Assembly: GCA_036733305.1 (NCBI GenBank)
Contig: DAINAT010000120.1
Location: 1-10,636, forward strand
Direction of reading: 5' to 3'
Source of the DNA: UBA7672 sp036733305
Lineage (GTDB): Bacteria; Pseudomonadota; Alphaproteobacteria; Caulobacterales; Hyphomonadaceae
Length of the DNA stretch: 10,636 nt
This document shows positions 1 through 7,437 of the stretch, piece by piece. A program made the translations under genes and the position numbers. Under the pieces are notes generated by a model that was not told the DNA's origin, did not search any database, and worked only from the letters and a program-made list of their open reading frames with translations. Position 1 is the stretch's first letter. The number at the start of each line of letters is the position of its first letter.

Positions 1-1615
1 CAGCCATGCCGCCATGAGGCGGGGCGCCGAACTGGAACGCGCGATACATGCCGCCAAACTGCGCCTCGACATCGGCCTTGGTGAGGCCGGTGATCTCGAA
101 GGCGCGAACCATGGTTTCCGGGCTCGCGTTACGGATCGAGCCAGATGCGATCTCGTAACCGTTGCAGACCATGTCGTACTGGAAGGCCTTCAGCGACAGC
201 GGATCAACGTCGCTGTTCAGCGCCTCAAGTCCGCCTTGCGGCATTGAGAACGGGTTGTGTGCGAAGTCGACTTTCTTGTCGTCCTCGTTCCATTCGTAGA
301 ACGGGAAGTCGACAATCCAGCAGCAAGCAAACTGGTCCGGCTGCGTCAGGTTCAGCTCCGTGCCGACGCGATTACGCGCCTCGCCCGCGAACTTGTAGAA
401 CGCGCTGGGAGCGCCCGCCGTGAAGAATACGGCGTCACCGACCGCAAGGCCGAACTGCTGGCGGATGGCTTCAGTGCGCTCCGGTCCAATGTTCTTGGCG
501 ACCGGGCCCGCTCCGCCCTCTTCGCCTTCGCGCCAGAAGATGTAGCCGAGGCCCGGCTGGCCTTGCTGCTGGGCCCAGGAATTCATCTTGTCGCAGAACG
601 CGCGCGAACCGCCGCCCTTGGCCGGAATGCCCCAGACTTCGTTCTTCGCGTCCTTCTCCAGCATGCCGGCGAAGACCTTAAAGCCCGAGCCACGGAAGGC
701 GTCCGAGACGTTCCCCATCTCGATCGGGTTGCGCAGGTCCGGCTTGTCCGAGCCGTATTTGCGGATGGCCGTGTCGTACGGGATACGCGGGAATTTCTGG
801 GTAACGGGTTTGCCGTTGCCGAATTCCTCGAACACACCGCGGAGCACGGGCTCCATCGTGTCCCACACGTCTTCCTGGGTGACGAAGCTCATCTCCAGAT
901 CGAGCTGGTAGAATTCGCCGGGCAGACGATCAGCACGCGGGTCTTCATCGCGGAAGCACGGTGCGATCTGGAAATAGCGGTCGAAGCCGGCCACCATCAG
1001 CAGCTGCTTGTACTGCTGCGGCGCCTGCGGAAGCGCGAAGAACTTGCCTTGGTGAATGCGGCTGGGCACGAGGAAGTCACGCGCGCCTTCCGGCGATGAC
1101 GCCGTCAAAATCGGCGTCGAATATTCTGTGAAACCCGTATCCGCCATGCGACGGCGCATGGAGGCGATGACCTTTGTACGCGTCACAATGTTGGCATGCA
1201 GCGTCTCGCGGCGCAGGTCGAGGAAGCGATACTTAAGGCGCACGTCTTCCGGGTATTCCGGCTCGGCAAACACCGGCAGCGGCAGTTCTTCGGCCACTTC
1301 GGACAGGACAGTCAGGTCCTGAACCTTGAGGTCGATCTGGCCGGTTGCGAGGGTCGCGTTCACCGTACCCGCGTCACGCGCCACGACTTCACCCGACAAT
1401 GAAACGACGGATTCGACCCGGATGCGCTCCAGACGGCCAAAATGCGGGTTGGAGGGCGTCACGACGCACTGGGTGATGCCGTAATGGTCGCGCAAATCGA
1501 TGAACAAAAGACCGCCCAGGTCACGCTTGCGATGGACCCAACCGGACAGGCGGACATTATTTCCGACATGCTCCGCGCGCAGCTGGCCGCAGGTATGCGT
1601 CCTGTAAGCATGCAT
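1..1615 (-). CDS. aspS: Aspartyl-tRNA synthetase (AspRS), 3' end cut by window edge
   Basis: This class II aminoacyl-tRNA synthetase charges tRNA with aspartate in the cytoplasm. The frame is open from an ATG at 1615 to the window edge and gives 538 residues; bacterial AspRS is usually about 590, so roughly the last 50 residues, including catalytic motif 3, lie outside. The OB-fold anticodon-binding domain covers about residues 1-110 (SGWVHRKRDLGG at 24-35, FIDLRDHYG at 38-46). The catalytic core follows: FLDLRR at 131-136, SPEGARDFLVPSR at 174-186, PQAPQQYKQLLM at 196-207 and motif 2 FRDEDPRADRLPGEFYQLD at 221-239. The PGEFYQLD form is typical of alphaproteobacteria. The bacterial GAD-type insertion spans roughly 290-420. 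FAHNPFSMP at 451-459 and NGYEIASGSIRN at 485-496 are also typical. AGGAG at 1626-1630 lies 10 bases upstream of the ATG. Residue 33 is Leu, where alphaproteobacteria usually have His. Identification is secure; tRNA specificity is open. Confidence 0.97.
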   Translation of the reverse strand, partial: MHAYRTHTCGQLRAEHVGNNVRLSGWVHRKRDLGGLLFIDLRDHYGITQCVVTPSNPHFGRLERIRVESVVSLSGEVVARDAGTVNATLATGQIDLKVQDLTVLSEVAEELPLPVFAEPEYPEDVRLKYRFLDLRRETLHANIVTRTKVIASMRRRMADTGFTEYSTPILTASSPEGARDFLVPSRIHQGKFFALPQAPQQYKQLLMVAGFDRYFQIAPCFRDEDPRADRLPGEFYQLDLEMSFVTQEDVWDTMEPVLRGVFEEFGNGKPVTQKFPRIPYDTAIRKYGSDKPDLRNPIEMGNVSDAFRGSGFKVFAGMLEKDAKNEVWGIPAKGGGSRAFCDKMNSWAQQQGQPGLGYIFWREGEEGGAGPVAKNIGPERTEAIRQQFGLAVGDAVFFTAGAPSAFYKFAGEARNRVGTELNLTQPDQFACCWIVDFPFYEWNEDDKKVDFAHNPFSMPQGGLEALNSDVDPLSLKAFQYDMVCNGYEIASGSIRNASPETMVRAFEITGLTKADVEAQFGGMYRAFQFGAPPHGGMA

Positions 1616-1625
1616 CGGGGCGAAA

Positions 1626-1630
1626 CTCCT
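1626..1630 (-). promoter_or_regulatory. Ribosome binding site for aspS
   Basis: AGGAG on the minus strand, 10 bases before the ATG at 1615. A second ATG at 1611-1609 is out of frame with the synthetase, so this site supports the 1615 start. Confidence 0.55.
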
Positions 1631-1632
1631 GT

Positions 1633-1658
1633 ATTTCCGGCCAAAAAACCGGGGAAAT
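1633..1658 (-). repeat. Imperfect inverted repeat in aspS leader
   Basis: ATTTCC (1633-1638) and GGAAAT (1653-1658) are a perfect 6-base inverted repeat around a core of two CCGG tetramers flanking a run of six A (T on the minus strand). In an aspS transcript this could form a small hairpin just upstream of the AGGAG site. The U run would be in the loop, so it is not an intrinsic terminator. The rest of the 126-base divergent gap (1616-1741) holds a TTGACA on the minus strand at 1707-1702 without a convincing -10, and GCTAAT at 1713-1718 on the plus strand. Neither is enough for a firm promoter call. Confidence 0.3.
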
Positions 1659-1727
1659 GGCTTGATAGATCGGGCGGACAAGCGCATGTCGCCGTCGAGC
1701 TTGTCAATATCGGCTAATCGCCGAGTC

Positions 1728-1732
1728 GGGAG
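1728..1732 (+). promoter_or_regulatory. Ribosome binding site deciding the TTG start of rnd
   Basis: GGGAG lies 9 bases before the TTG at 1742. The frame has a TAA at 1715-1717 and no ATG or GTG between that stop and the TTG, so the Shine-Dalgarno-like site makes TTG the best start. Confidence 0.5.
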
Positions 1733-1741
1733 CCTGGAAAT

Positions 1742-2914
1742 TTGAACGACGACGAGACCGGCGAGATCCGGCTTATTACCGATACAGACGCGCTGGTTGC
1801 CGCCTGCGAACGGCTCTCCGACGGCGATTTCCTGGCTGTAGACACTGAATTCCACCGCGAAACGACGTACTGGCCGCAGGTCTGCCTGATTCAGGTCGCC
1901 AATGCCGATTTCGACGTGCTGGTCGATCCGCTGGCCAAGGGCATCGATCTCTCCCCGCTCCTTAAGCTGCTGGCCGACACTTCCAAGGTGAAGGTGTTCC
2001 ACGCGGCCCGTCAGGACCTTGAGATTTTCACCCGTCTGATTGGTCATACCCCTGCGCCGATCTTCGACACGCAGATTGCAGCCATGGCCTGTGGCCTTGG
2101 CGACTCGATCTCTTACGAGAACCTGGTCAGCCGCGTGCTCAAGGGTACGGTCGACAAGTCCTCGCAGTTCACCGATTGGGCCCGTCGCCCGCTATCGGAA
2201 AAACAACTCCGCTACGCCCGTGGCGACGTTGTGTACCTGCGCAAGATCTACCGCATCCTTAGCGAAAAACTGGCGAAGCAAAACCGCACCTCGTGGATCG
2301 CAGATGAACACGACGCCCTGCTCGATCCGGAAATCTACGCCTTCGAGCCGGAGCAGGCGTGGAAGCGCCACAAGATCCGCAAGTACAAGAGCGATTATCT
2401 TGCCGTGCTCGCAAACGTCTCGGCCTGGCGTGAGCGCGTGGCGCAGGAAACCGACAAGCCGCGTGGCCGCATCCTGAAGGACGACGCCATTCAGGAGATC
2501 GCTCAGCAGAAGCCGCGCACGGCTGATGCGCTTGAACGCATGCGCGCTGTGCCCAACGGCTTTGCCAAGTCCAAACACGGCCAGGGTCTAATCCACGCAA
2601 TCAACCAGGCGCTGGATGATCCAGACAAATATGCGCCGGACGTAGAACGTCCGGAATCCTCGGGCCCACCGCCGGGCGCTGTGGGTGAGTTGCTCAAGGT
2701 GCTGCTGAAGCAGGTTTCGGATGATGCCGGTGTAGCGACGCGCCTGATCGCCAACGCAGCCGATCTCGAGAAGCTGGCGCGCGACAACAATCCCGACATT
2801 CCTGCGCTCAAAGGCTGGCGTCGCGAAATCTTCGGCGAAATGGCGCTGCGTTTAAAATCCGGCAAGGTCGCCCTCGCCGCTTCGCCCAAGGGCGTGAAGA
2901 TCGTGGAAGTCTGA
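1742..2914 (+). CDS. rnd: Ribonuclease D
   Basis: RNase D is a DEDD-family 3'-5' exoribonuclease that trims tRNA precursors and other structured RNAs in the cytoplasm. The 390-residue product is close to the E. coli length of 375. The exonuclease fold occupies about residues 10-180 with all expected metal-binding residues: Exo I DTEF (Asp34, Glu36), Exo II FHAARQD (Asp92) and Exo III YARGDVVYL (Tyr158, Asp162), the DEDDy arrangement. An HRDC-type helical RNA-binding region follows at roughly 215-300, and a second helical segment fills the C terminus. The start is TTG, the only reasonable initiator after the in-frame TAA at 1715. The gene is divergent from aspS and converges on ppx with only 7 bases between the two stop codons and no terminator. 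Identification is firm; the start is likely. Confidence 0.96.
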   Translation: MNDDETGEIRLITDTDALVAACERLSDGDFLAVDTEFHRETTYWPQVCLIQVANADFDVLVDPLAKGIDLSPLLKLLADTSKVKVFHAARQDLEIFTRLIGHTPAPIFDTQIAAMACGLGDSISYENLVSRVLKGTVDKSSQFTDWARRPLSEKQLRYARGDVVYLRKIYRILSEKLAKQNRTSWIADEHDALLDPEIYAFEPEQAWKRHKIRKYKSDYLAVLANVSAWRERVAQETDKPRGRILKDDAIQEIAQQKPRTADALERMRAVPNGFAKSKHGQGLIHAINQALDDPDKYAPDVERPESSGPPPGAVGELLKVLLKQVSDDAGVATRLIANAADLEKLARDNNPDIPALKGWRREIFGEMALRLKSGKVALAASPKGVKIVEV

Positions 2915-2921
2915 GCGGCCG

Positions 2922-4409
2922 TCAGGTCGTCAGCGAATAATCCATATCAAGTTCATCAGCCGCCTGCTCCAGGCGCCGCTCGACCGACTCCGACACCAGC
3001 GCGCGGTACGGACCAGCCACCTTCAGCGACAACGTATCGCCATCGCACGACAGTTTGGCGTGCTTGAGCAACGCGGCGGAACGGCCCGAGAAGTCAGCCG
3101 CCAGACGCATCAACGCGCCCAGCGCCCGCGCTCTGCCGGCCGTATGCACATCAAGCAGCTTTTCGCTGACATCGTTGCGCACGCCCCGCCTGAAGCGCGA
3201 AGCCACGGCCAGTGCCAGCGCAGCGCGGTCGCGGTGGCTGAGCCCCGGGAGCGGTGCACGCGCCACGAGGTCGAACGCCAGATCGGCGCGGTGATCGGGG
3301 TGTAACAGCGCGCCGATATCCACGAGCCGGCACGCAGCCGAAGAAAGCCGTGCATTGAGCGTGTAGGGCGCCGCCTCGCTGGCCCACTCCGCAAGCGCAC
3401 GCCCGAACTCAGCCGCCTGCTCGTCCGCGATCAACGCTTCCAATCCGGCGTCGAGCGGATCTTCCAGACGCTCGACCTGGTCGAGGCTGTCGAAGATGAT
3501 GCCTTCGCGCACGCCGTAGGACGAGATCATGACGCTTTTGAACTTGCCCAGATCGAGCACCGATTTCAGCACGGCGGCGGCGTAGGGAATGGTAAGCGCG
3601 CGACGTTTGGCGACTTCCAGCACCAGCTCCGTGTGCTTCTTGCCGCTCAGTATCTCGTTCAACAGTTTGGAGAGATCGGCCGCATCCATCTCATAGTTCT
3701 GCAGCATGTGCAGCGGCGCTCGCGTCAGCTCCATGTGCAGCGTGCCGATCGAACGCCACGCTCCCCCCACCGCAAAGAACGTATCACCCGCCTTCTTCAG
3801 CTCCGGCGCCTTGGACAACACGTCGGTCACACGCGCGAGGACCTTCTCCTCGTTAAACGCGCCGCCGCTATCCAGCGCTAGCGGCCCGAGTGGGTAGGTT
3901 GATCCGCCGTCGTAGCGCCCGTTGGCCAGCCGTGCGAGTTCGAGACTGGAGCCACCGAGGTCGCCGCATATGCCATCAATACCCGGCGTTCCAGCCAGAA
4001 CACCCTCGGCTGCAAACTTCGCTTCGTCACCGCCGGAGAGGACACGCAGGACCAGCCCGGTTTCCTTCTTCACGCGCTCGACGAATTCTTTGCCATCTGC
4101 CGCCTCGCGAACCGCCGCGGTCGCGAATGGAAACAGCGCCTCGACCTTCTGAGCGCGTGTGATCGAGGCGAAGCGCGATAGCGCCGCCACAGCAACCTCG
4201 ACACCATCCGGGTTCAGACGACCTGTCGCGGTAAGGCCACGACCAAGGCCGGCGAGCACCTTTTCGTTGAACCGCGGCTGCATGGCACGCCCACGTACGT
4301 CGTACACAACCAGGCGCACCGAGTTCGAACCCACGTCCATCACGCCAATCCGTTTCCAACGCACGGGCTTGCCGGCCGTCCTGGATCGGGTGGTGGAGGT
4401 TGCCGTCAT
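2922..4409 (-). CDS. ppx: Exopolyphosphatase, Ppx/GppA family
   Basis: This enzyme of the ASKHA superfamily releases phosphate from the end of polyphosphate chains; some relatives also hydrolyse pppGpp. The product has 495 residues. The first phosphate-binding motif is GVMDVGSNSVRLVVYD at residues 22-37. ATAAVREAADG (96-106) and SGGDEAKFAAEGV (125-137), which carries the likely catalytic Glu129, follow. The second phosphate motif is GDLGGSSLEL at 149-158. The C-terminal third contains a HPDHRADLAFD segment that matches the degenerate HD-like domain of alphaproteobacterial Ppx proteins. AGAGG at 4421-4417 lies 7 bases before the ATG at 4409. It sits 47 bases downstream of ppk in the same direction, the common ppk-ppx pairing, so co-transcription is likely. 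Sequence alone does not separate polyphosphatase from pppGpp activity, but the neighbour favours polyphosphate. Confidence 0.93.
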   Translation of the reverse strand: MTATSTTRSRTAGKPVRWKRIGVMDVGSNSVRLVVYDVRGRAMQPRFNEKVLAGLGRGLTATGRLNPDGVEVAVAALSRFASITRAQKVEALFPFATAAVREAADGKEFVERVKKETGLVLRVLSGGDEAKFAAEGVLAGTPGIDGICGDLGGSSLELARLANGRYDGGSTYPLGPLALDSGGAFNEEKVLARVTDVLSKAPELKKAGDTFFAVGGAWRSIGTLHMELTRAPLHMLQNYEMDAADLSKLLNEILSGKKHTELVLEVAKRRALTIPYAAAVLKSVLDLGKFKSVMISSYGVREGIIFDSLDQVERLEDPLDAGLEALIADEQAAEFGRALAEWASEAAPYTLNARLSSAACRLVDIGALLHPDHRADLAFDLVARAPLPGLSHRDRAALALAVASRFRRGVRNDVSEKLLDVHTAGRARALGALMRLAADFSGRSAALLKHAKLSCDGDTLSLKVAGPYRALVSESVERRLEQAADELDMDYSLTT

Positions 4410-4416
4410 GCGTAGG

Positions 4417-4421
4417 CCTCT
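4417..4421 (-). promoter_or_regulatory. Ribosome binding site for ppx
   Basis: AGAGG on the minus strand with 7 bases to the ATG at 4409. It lies in the 47-base gap after the ppk stop codon and supports this start. Confidence 0.5.
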
Positions 4422-4456
4422 GGTCCGTAACTGACCCTGAGGCGCATCCTACCGGA

Positions 4457-6718
4457 TCAGCCCCTGGGTTTGAGCTGCGGCGGAGTGGTCGTCCGCAGCG
4501 CACTCCCCCGGCCGGAAAGACTGGGGTTCTCAAGGAAGTAGTCGTGCGCCGAGAAAGGCTGGCGGCCCTTGGTCGGCGCGTTCCGGACATAGCGCCCATC
4601 GGGGCGCAACGTCCAGCTTTGTGCGCGATCGTTCAGGTTGGCCAGCATGACTTGGTCAAGGACCTGGTTATGCACAGTCGGGTTCTTGATCGGCGTCAAA
4701 GTTTCAACGCGCCGGTCGAGGTTCCGCTGCATCCAGTCGGCCGAGGCAATGAACACCTTGGCTTCGTCTGACGGGAGGCCGTGGCCCGCGCCAAAACATA
4801 CGATCCGCGAATGTTCGAGGAACCGGCCAACGATCGAACGGACTTCGATATTGTCAGACAAGCCCGGCACGCCAGGACGGAGGCAGCAGATACCGCGTAC
4901 AACCAGCTGGATCTGAACGCCGGCCTGGCTCGCCTTGTAGAGCGCGTCGATGATCGTCTCGTCGACCAGCGCATTGAGCTTGGCCCAGATCTGCGCCGGG
5001 CGGCCCGCTTTCGCATGCTCGATCTCGGCCTCGATGAGGCCGATCAAAGTCGACTTCATCGTGAAGGGAGAGATGGCCATGGCCTCCATCTCCTTGGGTT
5101 TCGAGTAGCCCGTGACGTAGTTGAACACGCGGCCGGCATCGCGGCCGATGGCTTCGTCAGCCGTGAACAGCGACAGGTCGTCATAGATGCGTGCGGTCAC
5201 CGGGTGATAATTACCCGTACCGACGTGCGTGTATGCGCGCAGCGTGCCCTGTTCGCGACGAATGACGAGGCTGACCTTGGCGTGTGTCTTGAGTTCGATG
5301 AAGCCGTAGACAACCTGCACGCCCGCGCGTTCAAGGTCACGCGCGAGGCGGAGGTTGGCTTCTTCGTCAAAGCGCGCCTTGAGCTCCACCAGCGCAGTGA
5401 CGTTCTTGCCGGCTTCAGCCGCCTCGATCAGCGCGGCGACGATCGGCGAATTCTTGGACGTGCGGTAGAGCGTCTGCTTCACGGCGACCACATCCGGATC
5501 ACGCGCGGCCTGCCGCAGGAACTGGGCAACCACGTCGAATGACTCGTAGGGGTGGTGGACGAGAATGTCCTTCACGCGGATCGCAGCGAAGATATCGCCG
5601 TGATGCTCGCGAATACGCTCCGGGAAACGCGATTCAAACGGCTTGAAGACAAGCTCTGGCCGGTTATCGACGATCAGCTCTTTGAGCTGGCCCAGGCCCA
5701 TCAAACCTTCGATTTCGACGATATCGCTCGGCTCGGCTCCGATTTCCTCAATGAAGAAGGCCTTCAGATGCTCCGGCGCACTGCGCTCAATCTTGAGACG
5801 CACGATACGGCCGCGGCGGCGTTGCTTCAGCAAGATTTCGAATTCGCGGACAAGGTCTTCGGCCTCTTCCTCGATCTCGATATCGCTGTCGCGGATGATG
5901 CGCAGCACGCAACGGCCCTTGGAGACGCAATCCGGGAACAGCGTATCCAGGAACAACGTGATGACGTTCTCAAGCGCGATGAACCGACGGCCTTTCGGAC
6001 CCGCCGGAAGTTCCATGAAGCGCTCGATATGGGTCGGAATCGGAACCAGCGCGCGAAGCTTCTCGCCGTCGCTGGAACGCTTCAGCGCGAAGCCGACTGC
6101 GAAGCCCTGGTTCGGCAGGAACGGGAACGGGTGAGACGGATCGATCGCGAGCGGCGTGAGCACCGGGAAGACGCGCTCGAGGAAGCGTGCGCGCAGCCAT
6201 TCGGTGTCGGCGTCGTTGAGATCATCCTCATCGACGACCGCGAGGCCTGCCCGCTTCATCTCGGAGCGGATCTCATTCCAGATCCGCTGTTGTTCGGCCA
6301 TCAGGATGCCGGCGTCGATGAAGACGCGGTCGAGCTGCTGCTGCGGCGTGAGGCCGTCCTGCGAGGTCTTGGTGATGCCGTTACGTGCTTGCTGGCGCAG
6401 GCCAGCGACGCGGACTGAATAAAATTCGTCGAGGTTGGTGGCCGAAATCGAGATGAAGCGTAGCCGCTCCAGCAGCGGATGGCGCTTGTTCTCGGCTTCT
6501 TCGAGCACGCGTGTGTTGAACTTCAACCATGAGAGTTCGCGGTTGAAGAAGCGCTCGGGCGATTGCGCGAGTTGACCTGCGATTGCGGTCACGGCGGCGG
6601 CTTCCTTGCCCTTGGGGGCTGGTTCGCGCGTACGTTCGCTGCGGTCGGCCATATCCGCTTGGTCCACTTCAACACCCAGGTTCTGCTGCCGGTCTGATGC
6701 CGGACGTGAAACCTGCAT
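4457..6718 (-). CDS. ppk: Polyphosphate kinase 1
   Basis: Ppk1 reversibly transfers the gamma phosphate of ATP onto polyphosphate through a phosphohistidine. The 753-residue reading is longer than E. coli Ppk (688), mostly because of about 50 charged, low-complexity residues before the conserved PERFFNRELSWLKFNTRV (54-71). Family motifs are intact: LRFISISATNLDEFYSVRVA (86-105), DPSHPFPFLPNQGFAVG (193-209), DILVHHPYESFD (384-395), VAVKQTLYRTS (411-421), and the phosphorylated histidine His479 in KTHAK, matching E. coli His435. YTHVGTGNYHP (496-506) follows, then His636 in GRFLEHSR, matching E. coli His592. SADWMQRNLDRRVE (659-672) is also present. The start is uncertain: the ATG at 6718 has no Shine-Dalgarno, and an ATG at 6652 (residue 23) begins MADRSERTREP. 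The gene lies 41 bases after hdaA and 47 before ppx. Often annotated as an RNA-degradosome polyphosphate kinase. Confidence 0.96.
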   Translation of the reverse strand: MQVSRPASDRQQNLGVEVDQADMADRSERTREPAPKGKEAAAVTAIAGQLAQSPERFFNRELSWLKFNTRVLEEAENKRHPLLERLRFISISATNLDEFYSVRVAGLRQQARNGITKTSQDGLTPQQQLDRVFIDAGILMAEQQRIWNEIRSEMKRAGLAVVDEDDLNDADTEWLRARFLERVFPVLTPLAIDPSHPFPFLPNQGFAVGFALKRSSDGEKLRALVPIPTHIERFMELPAGPKGRRFIALENVITLFLDTLFPDCVSKGRCVLRIIRDSDIEIEEEAEDLVREFEILLKQRRRGRIVRLKIERSAPEHLKAFFIEEIGAEPSDIVEIEGLMGLGQLKELIVDNRPELVFKPFESRFPERIREHHGDIFAAIRVKDILVHHPYESFDVVAQFLRQAARDPDVVAVKQTLYRTSKNSPIVAALIEAAEAGKNVTALVELKARFDEEANLRLARDLERAGVQVVYGFIELKTHAKVSLVIRREQGTLRAYTHVGTGNYHPVTARIYDDLSLFTADEAIGRDAGRVFNYVTGYSKPKEMEAMAISPFTMKSTLIGLIEAEIEHAKAGRPAQIWAKLNALVDETIIDALYKASQAGVQIQLVVRGICCLRPGVPGLSDNIEVRSIVGRFLEHSRIVCFGAGHGLPSDEAKVFIASADWMQRNLDRRVETLTPIKNPTVHNQVLDQVMLANLNDRAQSWTLRPDGRYVRNAPTKGRQPFSAHDYFLENPSLSGRGSALRTTTPPQLKPRG

Positions 6719-6727
6719 AACATCAAT

Positions 6728-6733
6728 ATATTA
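6728..6733 (-). promoter_or_regulatory. Possible -10 element of ppk
   Basis: TAATAT on the minus strand in an AT-rich patch unusual for this GC-rich window, 9 bases before the ATG at 6718. A transcript from here would start almost at that ATG. The expected -35 position (around CTGCGG) is poor, so this rests on composition and spacing only. Confidence 0.25.
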
Positions 6734-6759
6734 CAGAACTTCTTCCGACACCGCAGGGA

Positions 6760-7437
6760 TTAGCCAGGGTCCATGCCGAGAGCGGTCAGGACTGCGCGGG
6801 CCGATCGGAGGCTTTCCGCCCGTCCCGGCGTGCGCTCGATCTGGTCGGCTACCTGCCCCACTGCGGCCCACGACCGCTCCATCCGAGCTGCAAGGTAAAC
6901 CACGGATTCATCAGGCAAAATCAGGTGACGCAGGGCTGCGGCCTCGCGCAGGCGGAAGGCTAGTGTTTCGTCGTCCGGCGGCTCGATCCGGGCTACTGGC
7001 ATAGCGGTCAGGCGTGACTTCAGATCAAGCGGACGTGGATGCCAGCCGGCGGGATCAGTCCTGCCTGAGACCAGTACAGGGACGCCCCTGTCTCGGCAGA
7101 GGTTCAGGGCAGCCAGCAGGCCCAGGGCGGCTTCCGGATAGTCGGCGTCGTCGATTGCGAGGGCGGAGACTGTGAGCTTCGCGATCTCGTCGATCTCTGC
7201 CTTGGCGAGGGCTTGTCCTGTCACGAGGGCGGCCTGAGCGTCGGAGGCCCAGGCGTGTAGCAGGCGCGTCTTGCCGGCCAGGTGCTCGCCGACGACGGCC
7301 ATCTGACCACCTGGCCAGTGCTTCCAGCGGCGCAGGGCGCCGACGGCTGCTGCATAGGAGCCGGTATCGATCAGCTCACGCTGGCCGGGATCAATGTGAG
7401 GGAAGTCGAGGAATAACTGGCCGCCGGACGGCGTCAT
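6760..7437 (-). CDS. hdaA: HdaA, DnaA inactivator (AAA+ DnaA paralogue)
   Basis: HdaA binds the DNA sliding clamp and promotes ATP hydrolysis by DnaA after replication starts, which limits re-initiation. The 225-residue protein has the features expected: an N-terminal clamp-binding motif QLFLDF (residues 7-12), a Walker A loop GEHLAGKT (50-57), a Walker B stretch ALAIDDAD (92-99) that ends in two Asp, a sensor-1 region VLVSGRTDP (121-129), and DLKSRLTAMPVARIEPPDDE (138-157) with the box VII arginine Arg142. A short DnaA-like lid follows (MERSWAAVGQVADQIE, 186-201). There is no DnaA domain IV for DNA binding, which separates it from DnaA itself. Its ATG overlaps the upstream DUF2066 stop in ATGA, so translation is probably coupled to that gene. 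The next gene downstream is ppk. Confidence 0.92.
   Translation of the reverse strand: MTPSGGQLFLDFPHIDPGQRELIDTGSYAAAVGALRRWKHWPGGQMAVVGEHLAGKTRLLHAWASDAQAALVTGQALAKAEIDEIAKLTVSALAIDDADYPEAALGLLAALNLCRDRGVPVLVSGRTDPAGWHPRPLDLKSRLTAMPVARIEPPDDETLAFRLREAAALRHLILPDESVVYLAARMERSWAAVGQVADQIERTPGRAESLRSARAVLTALGMDPG

Noticed and set aside
257..1099. 280-codon open frame on the plus strand
   Set aside because: It is antisense to aspS, whose frame is continuous and carries all family motifs. The product has no recognisable domain; long antisense frames are common in GC-rich genes.
1691..1707. TTGACA promoter for aspS on the minus strand
   Set aside because: The hexamer at 1707-1702 is perfect for a -35 but no acceptable -10 lies 15-18 bases downstream, so it was not listed as a promoter.
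4781..6418. Two long plus-strand open frames (4781-5542 and 5552-6418)
   Set aside because: Both are antisense to ppk, which has every catalytic motif. They reflect codon periodicity on the opposite strand.
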